From: Planctomycetota bacterium
Lineage (GTDB): Bacteria > Planctomycetota > SZUA-567
DNA: 13,443 bases
Direction of reading: 5' to 3'
Assembly (NCBI GenBank): GCA_031278535.1
Contig: JAITKH010000430.1
Location: 1-13,443 of the forward strand
The position numbers and the translations under genes were made by a program. Under the pieces are notes generated by a model. That model was given only the letters and a program-made list of their open reading frames with translations, was not told the DNA's origin and ran no database searches. Each line of letters starts with the position of its first letter. Positions within the stretch are counted from its first letter, which is position 1. Shown one piece after another: positions 1 to 6,327 of this stretch.

Positions 1-792
1 CATGGGAATCCGGGCGATTCGGACGTCTTTCCGGCCGAGGATCTCTCCCCGCGCCAGATTGCGTGCCGCCACCGGGGCAAGGCCAAATACCCTGGTATCG
101 GCTGAAACCGTCACCTGACGCGGTTCGGATTCGGGCGTCTCCCTGACCCTGAGTCGCAGGGTGGCCTTTCCGGGAAGCCTGCCGTCCGCCTTTTCCACCG
201 TTATCTCCCGGGCCGAAAAGGGAATATTCTCGGAAAGGGCAAGCAGTTTGGCGGATACCTCGATATCGGTGCGGGGGTACTGTCCCGAGAGGTAGTCGGA
301 AATCAGGAGAGACAGGCGTTCACGCGCCTCGGCGCTCATGTTTTCCAACGGCGTCTCGTCCGGTTTTTTTATCCGGCTAGCCGGGGCGACGCCGGAATCG
401 TCGCCAGGAAAGCCCTGAAGCGGGGCGAGCCTGACGGCGGGCAAAACTTCCCCTTCCGGCCGGCTTGCCGGACGAATGCCGTTTCCGAACACCCTGACCG
501 TTTCATTGCCGTCGAAGGAAACGGCGGCGCCGATCCCCATCTCGAAAAGACGGAGTTCAATATCCCTCCGGCTGATCTCGCGGGTCTCGCCCTTTTGAGG
601 AGTCGGGCCAAGAATGACGGAAGCCACTTCAGCCACTTGCTCCTTCGGACCGTCCACCCGGGCGACATCGCAAATCCGGACATAATTTCCGGATGCTTCC
701 GCCTGCCGGCGAACAATTATTACGACATCAGCCAACGCCTTGGACATAGATAACATTAATAATAATAATGAGATAACTATTATCCGGCGCAT
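1..792 (-). CDS. flgA: Flagellar basal-body P-ring formation protein FlgA (3' end outside window)
   Basis: Periplasmic chaperone that helps FlgI assemble into the flagellar P ring. Reading from ATG at 792 gives 264 residues that stay open to the left edge. Residues 1-21 (MRRIIVISLLLLMLSMSKALA) form a signal peptide with an Ala-x-Ala cleavage site. Residues about 35-50 (YVRICDVARVDGP) match the N-terminal FlgA 'LGDVA' region, followed by an RDIELRLFEMGI segment. Near the edge, VAARNLARGEILGRKDV is a typical SAF-domain strand. The C-terminal remainder of the SAF/ChapFlgA domain is missing because the window ends, not because the gene is broken. The Shine-Dalgarno sequence is weak (GGGAAGGGCGG just upstream). 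The signal peptide uses four consecutive TTA leucine codons, unusual in this GC-rich DNA. Expression is probably from the sigma-54-like promoter at 843-858. Family identification is by motif reading only. Confidence 0.85.
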   Translation of the reverse strand, partial: MRRIIVISLLLLMLSMSKALADVVIIVRRQAEASGNYVRICDVARVDGPKEQVAEVASVILGPTPQKGETREISRRDIELRLFEMGIGAAVSFDGNETVRVFGNGIRPASRPEGEVLPAVRLAPLQGFPGDDSGVAPASRIKKPDETPLENMSAEARERLSLLISDYLSGQYPRTDIEVSAKLLALSENIPFSAREITVEKADGRLPGKATLRLRVRETPESEPRQVTVSADTRVFGLAPVAARNLARGEILGRKDVRIARIPM

Positions 793-842
793 ATCCGCCC
801 TTCCCGTCCCGGACCGCCGCAACTTGGTCCGCTAATGAAGAA

Positions 843-858
843 TGCAAATCAAATGCCA
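843..858 (-). promoter_or_regulatory. Sigma-54 (RpoN) type promoter upstream of flgA
   Basis: On the minus strand the sequence is TGGCATTTGATTTGCA. It has the invariant GG and GC of the -24/-12 promoter separated by exactly 10 bases and matches TGGCAC-N5-TTGCA with one change (C to T). The start point would fall near 832, giving a leader of about 40 bases before the flgA ATG at 792. Many bacteria transcribe middle flagellar genes from sigma-54 promoters with an activator of the FlrC/FleR/FlbD type. That regulatory link is inferred; no activator is in the window. Confidence 0.62.
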
Positions 859-1121
859 AAAGGATAGAATCATCTGCCTATCGGAAATTATTCAGTTCTG
901 GAGTGGGCGACAAATTCGTAAATCTCCAAGAAGGCGCAAGCCCGGCATCCCCGGAGGGAAGGAGTCGGCGGCATTTCCCGCCGCCTTCGGGCTGGGCGCC
1001 GGCAGCAAAATTTGCCCCACGACTTTCCGGTTTGGGGCGCCGTTTACAGGCGGTATCGGCGCCGGATTCTCAACGGGTACCGGGAACGGATCGCTGTACA
1101 CGGAGAAAATCGATCGAATCG

Positions 1122-1151
1122 AATATAACTTCTTTAATTATTATTTGTTAA
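1122..1151 (-). promoter_or_regulatory. Possible sigma-70 promoter in AT-rich patch, pointing toward flgA
   Basis: On the minus strand a TTAACA (1151-1146) and a TATATT (1127-1122) are separated by 18 bases, a plausible -35/-10 pair. It could add basal transcription of flgA, or of a short unproved frame at 892-1101. AT-rich stretches give such matches by chance, so confidence is low. Confidence 0.3.
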
Positions 1152-1181
1152 ATGAAAATAGGGCGGGTGTTTACCCTTGCC

Positions 1182-1231
1182 GGAACATCTGGATTGGCAC
1201 CATCATTCATTCGGCCGCCATCCAGTGTTCC
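1182..1231. repeat. Bulged inverted repeat, potential hairpin
   Basis: The left arm (1182-1198, GGAACAtCTGGATtGGC) pairs with the right arm (1217-1231, GCCATCCAGTGTTCC). All 15 right-arm bases are matched, with two single-T bulges in the left arm and an 18-base loop. It sits in non-coding DNA about 70 bases past the rfbF stop. Neither side has an immediate T-run, so it is not a standard intrinsic terminator. It could protect the 3' end of the sulfatase-rfbF mRNA or be a protein-binding site; both are inferences. Confidence 0.5.
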
Positions 1232-1302
1232 GCGATCGTGTACCGCCTGGCGATTTGTGCGTTCGCTATCCGGCGACGGCCATGCTTTCGACATCCTCTC
1301 CT

Positions 1303-2079
1303 TCAGATGTTCCCGGCCAACCAGGGGGCGGTCCCTTCCGACCAGGTGCGCTCAAGCTCCAGCTTGTCCCGCATGGTGTCGCAGGACATCCAATAGCCGG
1401 AATGCCGGTAGGCCACGATTTGCCCTTCCCCCGCCAGCCTTGGCAGCAAGTCCCGTTCCAGCATCGGCGAATCGTCTTCCAGCCGGGAGAGCGCTTCCGG
1501 CTCGAAAACGAAGAATCCGCCGTTGATCCAGCCGTATTCCCCTTCCGGTTTTTCCTCGAAGCGGGTGACAAGGCCGTCCGCGTCGAAGTCCATGCGCCCG
1601 AAACGCCCCGGCGGCTGAACCGCCGCCACGGTGGCGATCCTGCCGTGGCGGCGGTGGAACTCCAGCTCCCGCCCGATGTCAATGTCGGAGAGGCCGTCCC
1701 CGTAAGTCATCATGAACCGGGTCCCGGCAAGATAAGGCCCGGCCCGCTTCAGCCTTCCGCCGGTCAGGGTGTCCCGGCCGGTTTCAACCAGGGTGACTTT
1801 CCACTCTTCGGAACGGCGGCGGTGGATTTCGCAGGCGCCGCCGGCGAGGTCGACGGTCAAATCCGCGGCGTTCCGGAAATAGTCGAGGAAATATGCCTTG
1901 ATCACATGCCCCTTGTACCCGAGGCAGATCACGAAATCGCGGATGCCGTGCCTGTCGAAGATTTTCATGATGTGCCAGAGGAGCGGGCGGCCGCCGATTT
2001 CAATCATGGGCTTGGGGCGCGAGGCGGATTCCTCGATAATGCGCGATCCCATGCCTCCGGCCAGAATGACGGCTTTCAT
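1303..2079 (-). CDS. rfbF: Glucose-1-phosphate cytidylyltransferase
   Basis: Makes CDP-glucose from CTP and glucose 1-phosphate, the first committed step of CDP-3,6-dideoxyhexose synthesis, in the cytosol. The protein has 258 residues, very close to the usual RfbF/DdhA length of about 257. The nucleotide-binding start MKAVILAGGMGSR (1-13) is followed by RPKPMIEIGG (21-30), with Lys23 in the sugar-phosphate-transferase position. Next come the RfbF-typical LLWHIMKIFDRHGIRDFVICLGYKG (33-57, fragments LLWHIMKI and GYKG diagnostic), TGGRLKR (106-112), and the metal-site segment TYGDGLSDI (125-133). I start at ATG 2079 rather than at upstream TTG 2115 or ATG 2088, because the GGAGG at 2094-2090 is 10 bases from 2079 and only 1 base from 2088. 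It is the last gene of the minus-strand operon, 43 bases after the second sulfatase-like gene. Confidence 0.93.
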   Translation of the reverse strand: MKAVILAGGMGSRIIEESASRPKPMIEIGGRPLLWHIMKIFDRHGIRDFVICLGYKGHVIKAYFLDYFRNAADLTVDLAGGACEIHRRRSEEWKVTLVETGRDTLTGGRLKRAGPYLAGTRFMMTYGDGLSDIDIGRELEFHRRHGRIATVAAVQPPGRFGRMDFDADGLVTRFEEKPEGEYGWINGGFFVFEPEALSRLEDDSPMLERDLLPRLAGEGQIVAYRHSGYWMSCDTMRDKLELERTWSEGTAPWLAGNI

Positions 2080-2089
2080 GGCGAACATG

Positions 2090-2094
2090 CCTCC
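2090..2094 (-). promoter_or_regulatory. Ribosome binding site fixing the rfbF start
   Basis: GGAGG on the minus strand, 10 bases before the ATG at 2079. An earlier in-frame ATG at 2088 would leave only one base of spacing, so this site selects the start that gives the canonical MKAVILAGG terminus. Confidence 0.75.
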
Positions 2095-2122
2095 ATAAAT
2101 ACGGGGTGTCGGCAAGCGCCGG

Positions 2123-3460
2123 TCACCGGCGGCGCCGCTTGCGTCTGAACATGTCGTCGGGAAACAGGTTTTCCGCCGCGCCTTCCGGGATTCGGGCGGC
2201 GGCGGTTCGCTCCTTTTCCTTGATGTGGAGGAACAGCTGCCTTCGCATGAAGTTGTATGATTCCGCCACGCTCTTGACCAGGTTCGGCTTGAACGACATG
2301 AAGAAATGGGGATGGACGATGTTCTGGAAAGTGAAGGCGGTCATGGCGCCGTCGGGATCGATCTGGAAGAAATCGAGAAAGTTGCGGGTGTTGCCCGGAT
2401 CGCGCGGATCGTAGTAGAGTTCCATCCCCCCCTCTCCAGGGATGCCGCCGTCGGAGGAAACGACGAGGCGCTGGTCGCCGTCGGTTATGGCATAGCTTTT
2501 CGCCAGTCCCAGGGAGGGGCCGGCGTTTTCCCGCTCGAAGGCGAAAAGGCTTTGGGTAAAGGCCGCCTTGCGGGTATAGGAAAGGACGTCGACGCCGGCG
2601 TTGGCGCTTGCCGGCTCCCGGCCCGGTTCGTCCGGGAACAGCAGCCGCATCAGCGTCGGCTTGAGATCGATCATGCTCAGCAGCTGATCCGCGACGCCGG
2701 CGTCGGCGCCGTTCCTATATATGAAAAGCGGAGTCCAGCACAGGTCGGCGTAGGGATCGAAGGCGTGCGTCCTGCCGGCGAACACGCCGTGCTTCCACGG
2801 GTCGGTTCCATACGGACCGAAGCCGGCGACGACGGTGTTTGCCAGGAAGCCCGATTCCTCCAGCGTGTCCAGGATATGTTTCGCCGACCGGTCGAGAAGG
2901 GCGTATCCTTTTTCCACCCTGCCGTGGAAAGTCTTTTCCTCCAGCTTTTCCGGATGCGCGTCGTCGAGGCGGGCCGCCCGCTCGCCGGCATAGAGAACGA
3001 AGGGCCGCCCGTCCAGGGCGTTCCGCGCCAGGAAATCCCCGACAAGGGTGCGGCAGTCCCCATCCTCCTCGCGGCATTGGAACCTGCCGCATTCTTCCGG
3101 CCAGGCGCCCCAGAAGCCGGCTTTCGCGTACCCGGGCGCCGGACTGGCGCGCATCAGGCCAAGCGTACCGTATCCGCGCCGCCGCAGCAGGGAAAACAGG
3201 TTTTCCCCTCCCCCGGCCAGGCAGCCGGGAGCGTTGGGGTAGGCGCGATTGTGGTCGAGCATGGTCGAGTCGCCGAAGGCGAAATCGCAGAAGGAGGACA
3301 GGCCGGAGGTGGAGGCGGCGTAAAAGCGCCTGAACATGGCGGACCGGTTGTAAAGGTTCCACAGGAAGGGCATGGCTTCCCGGTATTGCCAGAACAGCGT
3401 CTGCGACACGCCGTCCATGGCTATCACGACCAAGTTCGTCGATCCCGCCGGTTTCGTCAT
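2123..3460 (-). CDS. Sulfatase/alkaline-phosphatase-superfamily protein, apparently missing metal ligands (paralogue B)
   Basis: A 445-residue protein of unknown substrate, with no signal peptide or membrane segment, so probably cytosolic. It aligns along its length with the upstream gene: MDGVSQTLFWQYREAMPFLWNL (key MDG 15-17 and FWQYR 23-27), STSGLSSF (50-57), WTPLFIYRNG, DAGV..L.S..DLKPTLMRLLFPDE, and the late GG.ELYYD-DP-N-RN-LDFF block. Asp16 and Thr51 occupy the N-terminal metal-ligand and nucleophile positions. Where the paralogue and active family members read GDHG, this protein reads GPYG (215-218), so the paired Asp-His metal ligands are replaced by Pro-Tyr. That suggests an inactive or altered enzyme, perhaps a partner of paralogue A. 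The start is ATG 3460, overlapping the upstream stop as ATGA, with AGGA 9 bases ahead. The basic C-terminus (FRRKRRRR) is notable. Confidence 0.8.
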   Translation of the reverse strand: MTKPAGSTNLVVIAMDGVSQTLFWQYREAMPFLWNLYNRSAMFRRFYAASTSGLSSFCDFAFGDSTMLDHNRAYPNAPGCLAGGGENLFSLLRRRGYGTLGLMRASPAPGYAKAGFWGAWPEECGRFQCREEDGDCRTLVGDFLARNALDGRPFVLYAGERAARLDDAHPEKLEEKTFHGRVEKGYALLDRSAKHILDTLEESGFLANTVVAGFGPYGTDPWKHGVFAGRTHAFDPYADLCWTPLFIYRNGADAGVADQLLSMIDLKPTLMRLLFPDEPGREPASANAGVDVLSYTRKAAFTQSLFAFERENAGPSLGLAKSYAITDGDQRLVVSSDGGIPGEGGMELYYDPRDPGNTRNFLDFFQIDPDGAMTAFTFQNIVHPHFFMSFKPNLVKSVAESYNFMRRQLFLHIKEKERTAAARIPEGAAENLFPDDMFRRKRRRR

Positions 3461-4806
3461 TCGGTGTAATCCTGGCGCAGCCTTTTCCTGGCGAATCTGA
3501 AGGCGTTCTCCGGCATGAGATGATATTCCCCGCCGTTCCGTTTCAGGGCTTCCGCCTCCTTGGCGCGGACGTAATCGTGCAGTTCCCGCTTAAGCCGGTG
3601 ATACGAATCCATGATATCGTGTACGGTCTCGGGGGAAAAAAGCGTGTCGAACGCCTTTCCGGCCGCCGCCGGGGGCGGCCGGAAGCCGACGATGTCCCCA
3701 TTGTTCCCGAGCGTGAAGAAGTCCAGGAGGTTGCGGCTGTTCATGGGATCGAGGCGGTCGTAGTACAGCTCCAGCCCGCCGTCCTTCGGCCTCTTGCCGC
3801 CCGAGGACGCCACCAGCCGGTAGACGCCGTCGGTGACGGCGTATCCCTTGGTCAGCGCCTTTTCGAGATCGGAATGCTCCAGTTGCAGGGCGTAGAGATT
3901 TTGCGAAAAGGCGAGTTCCCGTTTTTGCCTGCCGGTGTCGATGCCGGAAAAGGGAAAGCTCCGGGGCTGTTTCATGATTTTTTCAGCCTCGTCCGGAAAC
4001 GCCATCCGGACAAGCATTTCGCGGAGATCGGTAATGCTCGTCAATTCGCCGGAAACGCCGGCGTTGCGGCCATTGTCGTAGACGAAGAGCGGCGTCCAGG
4101 CCTGGCTGGCGTAGGGCGCGATGCCGTGGCAGAACCCCCGGGTCAGGGCGTGGCTCCAGAGCTCGTCCCCGTGATCCCCGTAGCAGACGACGAGGGTGTT
4201 CTCCAGGAGGCCGTGATCCGACAAGAGCCGCACGAGGATGCCGACCGTCGCGTCGAGATGCCGGTAGGCGGCGCGGAAACGTTCCGAAAAAGTCGCGGCC
4301 TGCCTTTTCACCGCGCCGTCCGAGGCCATGTGGGTGATGTCGTCGGTCAGGAAAAGGAAAAAATTCATCCCGCTCCGGCCGATTTCCGTCAGCCATTGTT
4401 CGCACATGGCGAAGAGGCGGACCTGATCGGAGGAGCACGTGAAGTATGGAGGCGCCGGCTTTCCCTCGTGGAGCTGCGGAGCGATGTTGTCGAGGGAAAA
4501 ATGCCTGTAGTCGTATCCCCTTGCCTTGAACCCGGCGGTCATGTGGGTGATTGGCAGCCGCCGCCTGTCTGCGGCGCTTCCGGAATAGAGGGAAAGATGA
4601 TCCTGTACCGCGTCGTTGCCGAACATCAGGGACTGGATGGACATGACCGTGGATGTCGCCGAAACGAAAAAGCGGCTGTAAAAGCGGGAGACGCGGAGCA
4701 GATCCCAAATCGACCCCATCTCCTTCCGGTATTGCCAGAGGATGAGGTTGGAAATGCTTTCGAGGTGGACAAGGGCCACATTCCTTCTTTTTTCGGGACC
4801 GGCCAA
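3457..4806 (-). CDS. Sulfatase/LTA-synthase-like alkaline-phosphatase-superfamily enzyme (paralogue A)
   Basis: A 449-residue member of the alkaline-phosphatase superfamily, which includes sulfatases, phosphoglycerol transferases and phosphoethanolamine transferases. Candidate active-site elements are Glu16 in VHLES (LTA-synthase-like metal ligand), Thr51 in SATST (nucleophile position), DDITHM (155-160), and GDHGDE (210-215) with Asp211-His212 as metal ligands plus His219/His227. No signal peptide or transmembrane helix is seen, unlike most LTA synthases, so it probably acts in the cytosol on an unknown phospho- or sulfo-sugar. The start is TTG 4806. GGAGGAA lies 6 bases ahead, the N-terminus then lines up with paralogue B, and the lengths become 449 and 445. 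The frame is open up to a TTG at 4950, but that TTG is part of a TTGACA -35 box. It is the first gene of the operon, overlapping paralogue B by 4 bases. Confidence 0.82.
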   Translation of the reverse strand: MAGPEKRRNVALVHLESISNLILWQYRKEMGSIWDLLRVSRFYSRFFVSATSTVMSIQSLMFGNDAVQDHLSLYSGSAADRRRLPITHMTAGFKARGYDYRHFSLDNIAPQLHEGKPAPPYFTCSSDQVRLFAMCEQWLTEIGRSGMNFFLFLTDDITHMASDGAVKRQAATFSERFRAAYRHLDATVGILVRLLSDHGLLENTLVVCYGDHGDELWSHALTRGFCHGIAPYASQAWTPLFVYDNGRNAGVSGELTSITDLREMLVRMAFPDEAEKIMKQPRSFPFSGIDTGRQKRELAFSQNLYALQLEHSDLEKALTKGYAVTDGVYRLVASSGGKRPKDGGLELYYDRLDPMNSRNLLDFFTLGNNGDIVGFRPPPAAAGKAFDTLFSPETVHDIMDSYHRLKRELHDYVRAKEAEALKRNGGEYHLMPENAFRFARKRLRQDYTE

Positions 4807-4812
4807 GCCAAC

Positions 4813-4819
4813 TTCCTCC
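4813..4819 (-). promoter_or_regulatory. Ribosome binding site deciding the TTG start at 4806
   Basis: GGAGGAA on the minus strand, 6 bases before TTG 4806. It supports a start 48 codons inside the longest open frame and leaves a real intergenic control region of 186 bases. Confidence 0.7.
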
Positions 4820-4895
4820 GCGCGTCCGGAAAGAGAAAGGGGAGAAAAGGAACCGGGCGCTTTGGCGGTGGCGGATGTCCCTCCCCTGTTTTTGT

Positions 4896-4924
4896 TTGAA
4901 ACGCGCCGGGCGCGAAAGTATACT
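4896..4924 (+). promoter_or_regulatory. Sigma-70 promoter of the rfbH operon
   Basis: TTGAAA (4896-4901), a 17-base spacer, and TATACT (4919-4924): one mismatch to each consensus hexamer. The expected start is near 4931, giving a leader of about 60 bases before the rfbH TTG at 4993. Its -10 box shares three bases with the -10 of the opposing promoter. Confidence 0.72.
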
Positions 4925-4950
4925 ATAAAGGTTGAAACCGGCGTTGTCAA
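4922..4950 (-). promoter_or_regulatory. Sigma-70 promoter of the sulfatase-like/rfbF operon
   Basis: On the minus strand TTGACA (4950-4945, perfect -35), a 17-base spacer, and TATAGT (4927-4922). Transcription would start near 4915, about 110 bases before the TTG start at 4806. The -10 overlaps that of the plus-strand promoter, so the two polymerases should exclude each other. Confidence 0.72.
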
Positions 4951-4976
4951 CGCGAATGATCCAAAACAGCCCGCAG

Positions 4977-4982
4977 AGGAGG
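4977..4982 (+). promoter_or_regulatory. Strong ribosome binding site for the TTG start of rfbH
   Basis: AGGAGG, a perfect Shine-Dalgarno sequence, 10 bases before TTG 4993. A TGA in the same frame at 4957-4959 rules out a longer N-terminus. Confidence 0.8.
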
Positions 4983-4992
4983 AACTCGACGA

Positions 4993-6288
4993 TTGTTCGA
5001 CGAGGCGTCGCGCCGCGCCATTCTTGAATTGGTCCGCGGAAACCGGGAGCCGCCCTCCCGGTTCGTTCCCGGCGTCACCATGATCCCGGCTTCAGGAAAA
5101 ATGGTGGGGAATCGGGAAAGGGAACTCATGGTTGAAGCCGCGCTGGACGGATGGCTGACCGTCGGCCGCTTCAACGCCCGGTTCGAGGAGGAACTGTCGA
5201 ACTTCCTTGGCGCCGCCCATGTGCTTACGGTGAATTCGGGCTCCTCCGCCAACCTGATCGCGCTTTCCGCCCTCACCTCGCCCGAATTGGGGAAACGCGC
5301 CATCCGGCCGGGCGACGAGGTCGTCACCGCCGCCGCCGGCTTTCCCACCACCATCGCCCCGATTCTGCAAATCGGCGCCGTCCCGGTTTTCGTGGACGTG
5401 GATCCCGATTCCTGGAACGTCGATCCCGCGCGCCTGCCGGACGCCTTGTCCGCAAAAACCAGGGCGGTGTTCCTCGCCCACACTCTGGGCATTCCCTTCG
5501 ACGCGGAGGCGGCGGCCCGCTTCTGCCGGGCGCATGGCCTGTGGCTGGTCGAGGACTGCTGCGACGCGCTCGGGAGCGAATGGAACGGCGCCGGGGCCGG
5601 GAGTTTCGGCGATATCGCCACCCTGTCCTTCTACCCCGCGCACCACATCACGACGGGGGAGGGCGGGGCCGTCTTCACCAACAACGCCGGGTTGGCGCGG
5701 CTGGCCGAATCGTTCCGCGACTGGGGACGGCATTGCCGGTGCCGTCCGGGGCAGGACAACGCCTGCGGACGCCGTTTCGCCGGCAGGCATGGCGATCTCC
5801 CCGAGGGGTACGATCACAAGTACGTTTTCTCGCATGCCGGCTACAACCTGAAAATGACCGACATGGCGGCGGCCTGCGGCGTGGCGCAAATGGGGCGGCT
5901 GCCGGATTTCATCCGCCGGCGCCGGGAAAATTACGCCCGTTTGCGCGACAGGGTGCGGGATTGCCGTTTCCTCCGCCTGCCGGAAATCGACGGCAGGGCC
6001 AATCCGTCCTGGTTCGGCTTTCCCGTCCTGTTGGACGAAAACGCCCCCCTGGGCCGGACGGATCTGCTCGAAAGGCTGGACGGGCGGAAAATCGGCAGCC
6101 GCTTGCCGTTCGCCGGCAACGCCCTGCGGCAGCCCTTCATGCGCGACAGGCCGTACCGGGCGGCCGGCGAACTTGTCTATTCCGACCTGGCGACGCGGCA
6201 GGGGTTCTGGCTCGGGGTGTGGCCGGGCCTCGCCGGCGAGGCGCTCGAGTACATGGCGTCGAATCTTCTGGATCTCCTGGCGGCCTGA
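4993..6288 (+). CDS. rfbH: CDP-4-keto-6-deoxy-D-glucose 3-dehydrase (E1, RfbH/AscC/DdhC family)
   Basis: PMP- and [2Fe-2S]-dependent dehydrase that removes the C3 hydroxyl of CDP-4-keto-6-deoxyglucose, the step defining 3,6-dideoxyhexoses. The protein has 431 residues (family about 437) and is related to DegT/StrS aminotransferases. The Schiff-base lysine is replaced by His217 in SFYPAHHITTGEGG (212-225), the hallmark of E1. All four iron-sulfur cysteines are present as Cys190, Cys248, Cys250 and Cys258, exactly fitting the known C-X57-C-X1-C-X7-C spacing. Other matches are PASGKMVG (32-39), LDGWLTVGRFN (51-61) and NSGSSANL (81-88). The start is TTG, set by AGGAGG 10 bases ahead. It is the first gene of the plus-strand operon. 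It needs an NADH-dependent E3 reductase (AscD/DdhD type), which is not in the window. Confidence 0.95.
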   Translation: MFDEASRRAILELVRGNREPPSRFVPGVTMIPASGKMVGNRERELMVEAALDGWLTVGRFNARFEEELSNFLGAAHVLTVNSGSSANLIALSALTSPELGKRAIRPGDEVVTAAAGFPTTIAPILQIGAVPVFVDVDPDSWNVDPARLPDALSAKTRAVFLAHTLGIPFDAEAAARFCRAHGLWLVEDCCDALGSEWNGAGAGSFGDIATLSFYPAHHITTGEGGAVFTNNAGLARLAESFRDWGRHCRCRPGQDNACGRRFAGRHGDLPEGYDHKYVFSHAGYNLKMTDMAAACGVAQMGRLPDFIRRRRENYARLRDRVRDCRFLRLPEIDGRANPSWFGFPVLLDENAPLGRTDLLERLDGRKIGSRLPFAGNALRQPFMRDRPYRAAGELVYSDLATRQGFWLGVWPGLAGEALEYMASNLLDLLAA

Positions 6289-6299
6289 CGGCGGCCGCC
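6279..6299 (+). other. GC-rich hairpin across the rfbH stop codon
   Basis: GGCGGCC (6279-6285) and GGCCGCC (6293-6299) pair as a 7-bp stem with the TGA stop in the 7-base loop. There is no following T-run, so it is unlikely to end transcription. It may affect ribosome release or mRNA stability between rfbH and the next gene, or be a by-product of high GC. Confidence 0.35.
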
Positions 6300-6327
6300 G
6301 CATTGTCCCGCGAAGGCGCGAAAACCG

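Larger units (their letters stand above)
793..1302. other. About 510 bases without a convincing gene between rfbF and flgA
   Basis: This spacer lies between the rfbF stop and the flgA start, both on the minus strand. It contains the sigma-54 site, an AT-rich patch near 1105-1160, and a bulged inverted repeat at 1182-1231. Short open frames exist: minus 892-1101 with a GTG start, minus 1148-1294 just after rfbF, and plus 842-1396. None shows a clear codon bias, a recognisable domain or a well-placed ribosome binding site. I see no tRNA, CRISPR or transposase remnant. There is also no GC stem with a T-run to end the rfbF transcript, so read-through toward flgA cannot be excluded. Confidence 0.6.

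Noticed and set aside
967..985. GGCGGC/GCCGCC stem as a terminator for rfbF
   Set aside because: Only 6 bp, no T-run on either strand, more than 300 bases from the stop; common by chance in GC-rich DNA.
892..1101. 69-codon minus-strand frame with GTG start upstream of flgA
   Set aside because: No ribosome binding site, no codon bias, Pro-rich low-information product; cannot be supported as a gene.
1148..1294. 48-codon minus-strand frame just after rfbF
   Set aside because: The AGGAG before it is too close to the ATG and the third-position pattern looks random; kept only as a remote possibility.
1177..2148. 323-codon plus-strand open frame opposite rfbF
   Set aside because: Complement of a clear RfbF; the part in the gap (about 1177-1302) shows no domain.
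2306..3469. 387-codon plus-strand open frame opposite paralogue B
   Set aside because: Antisense shadow with no recognisable domain.
3520..4899. 459-codon plus-strand open frame opposite paralogue A
   Set aside because: Antisense shadow of a recognisable gene; no domain and low-complexity composition caused by GC-rich third positions.
4807..4950. 48-codon N-terminal extension of sulfatase-like paralogue A from TTG 4950
   Set aside because: The TTG is part of a perfect TTGACA -35 box, the extension has no counterpart in paralogue B, and TTG 4806 has a GGAGGAA site.
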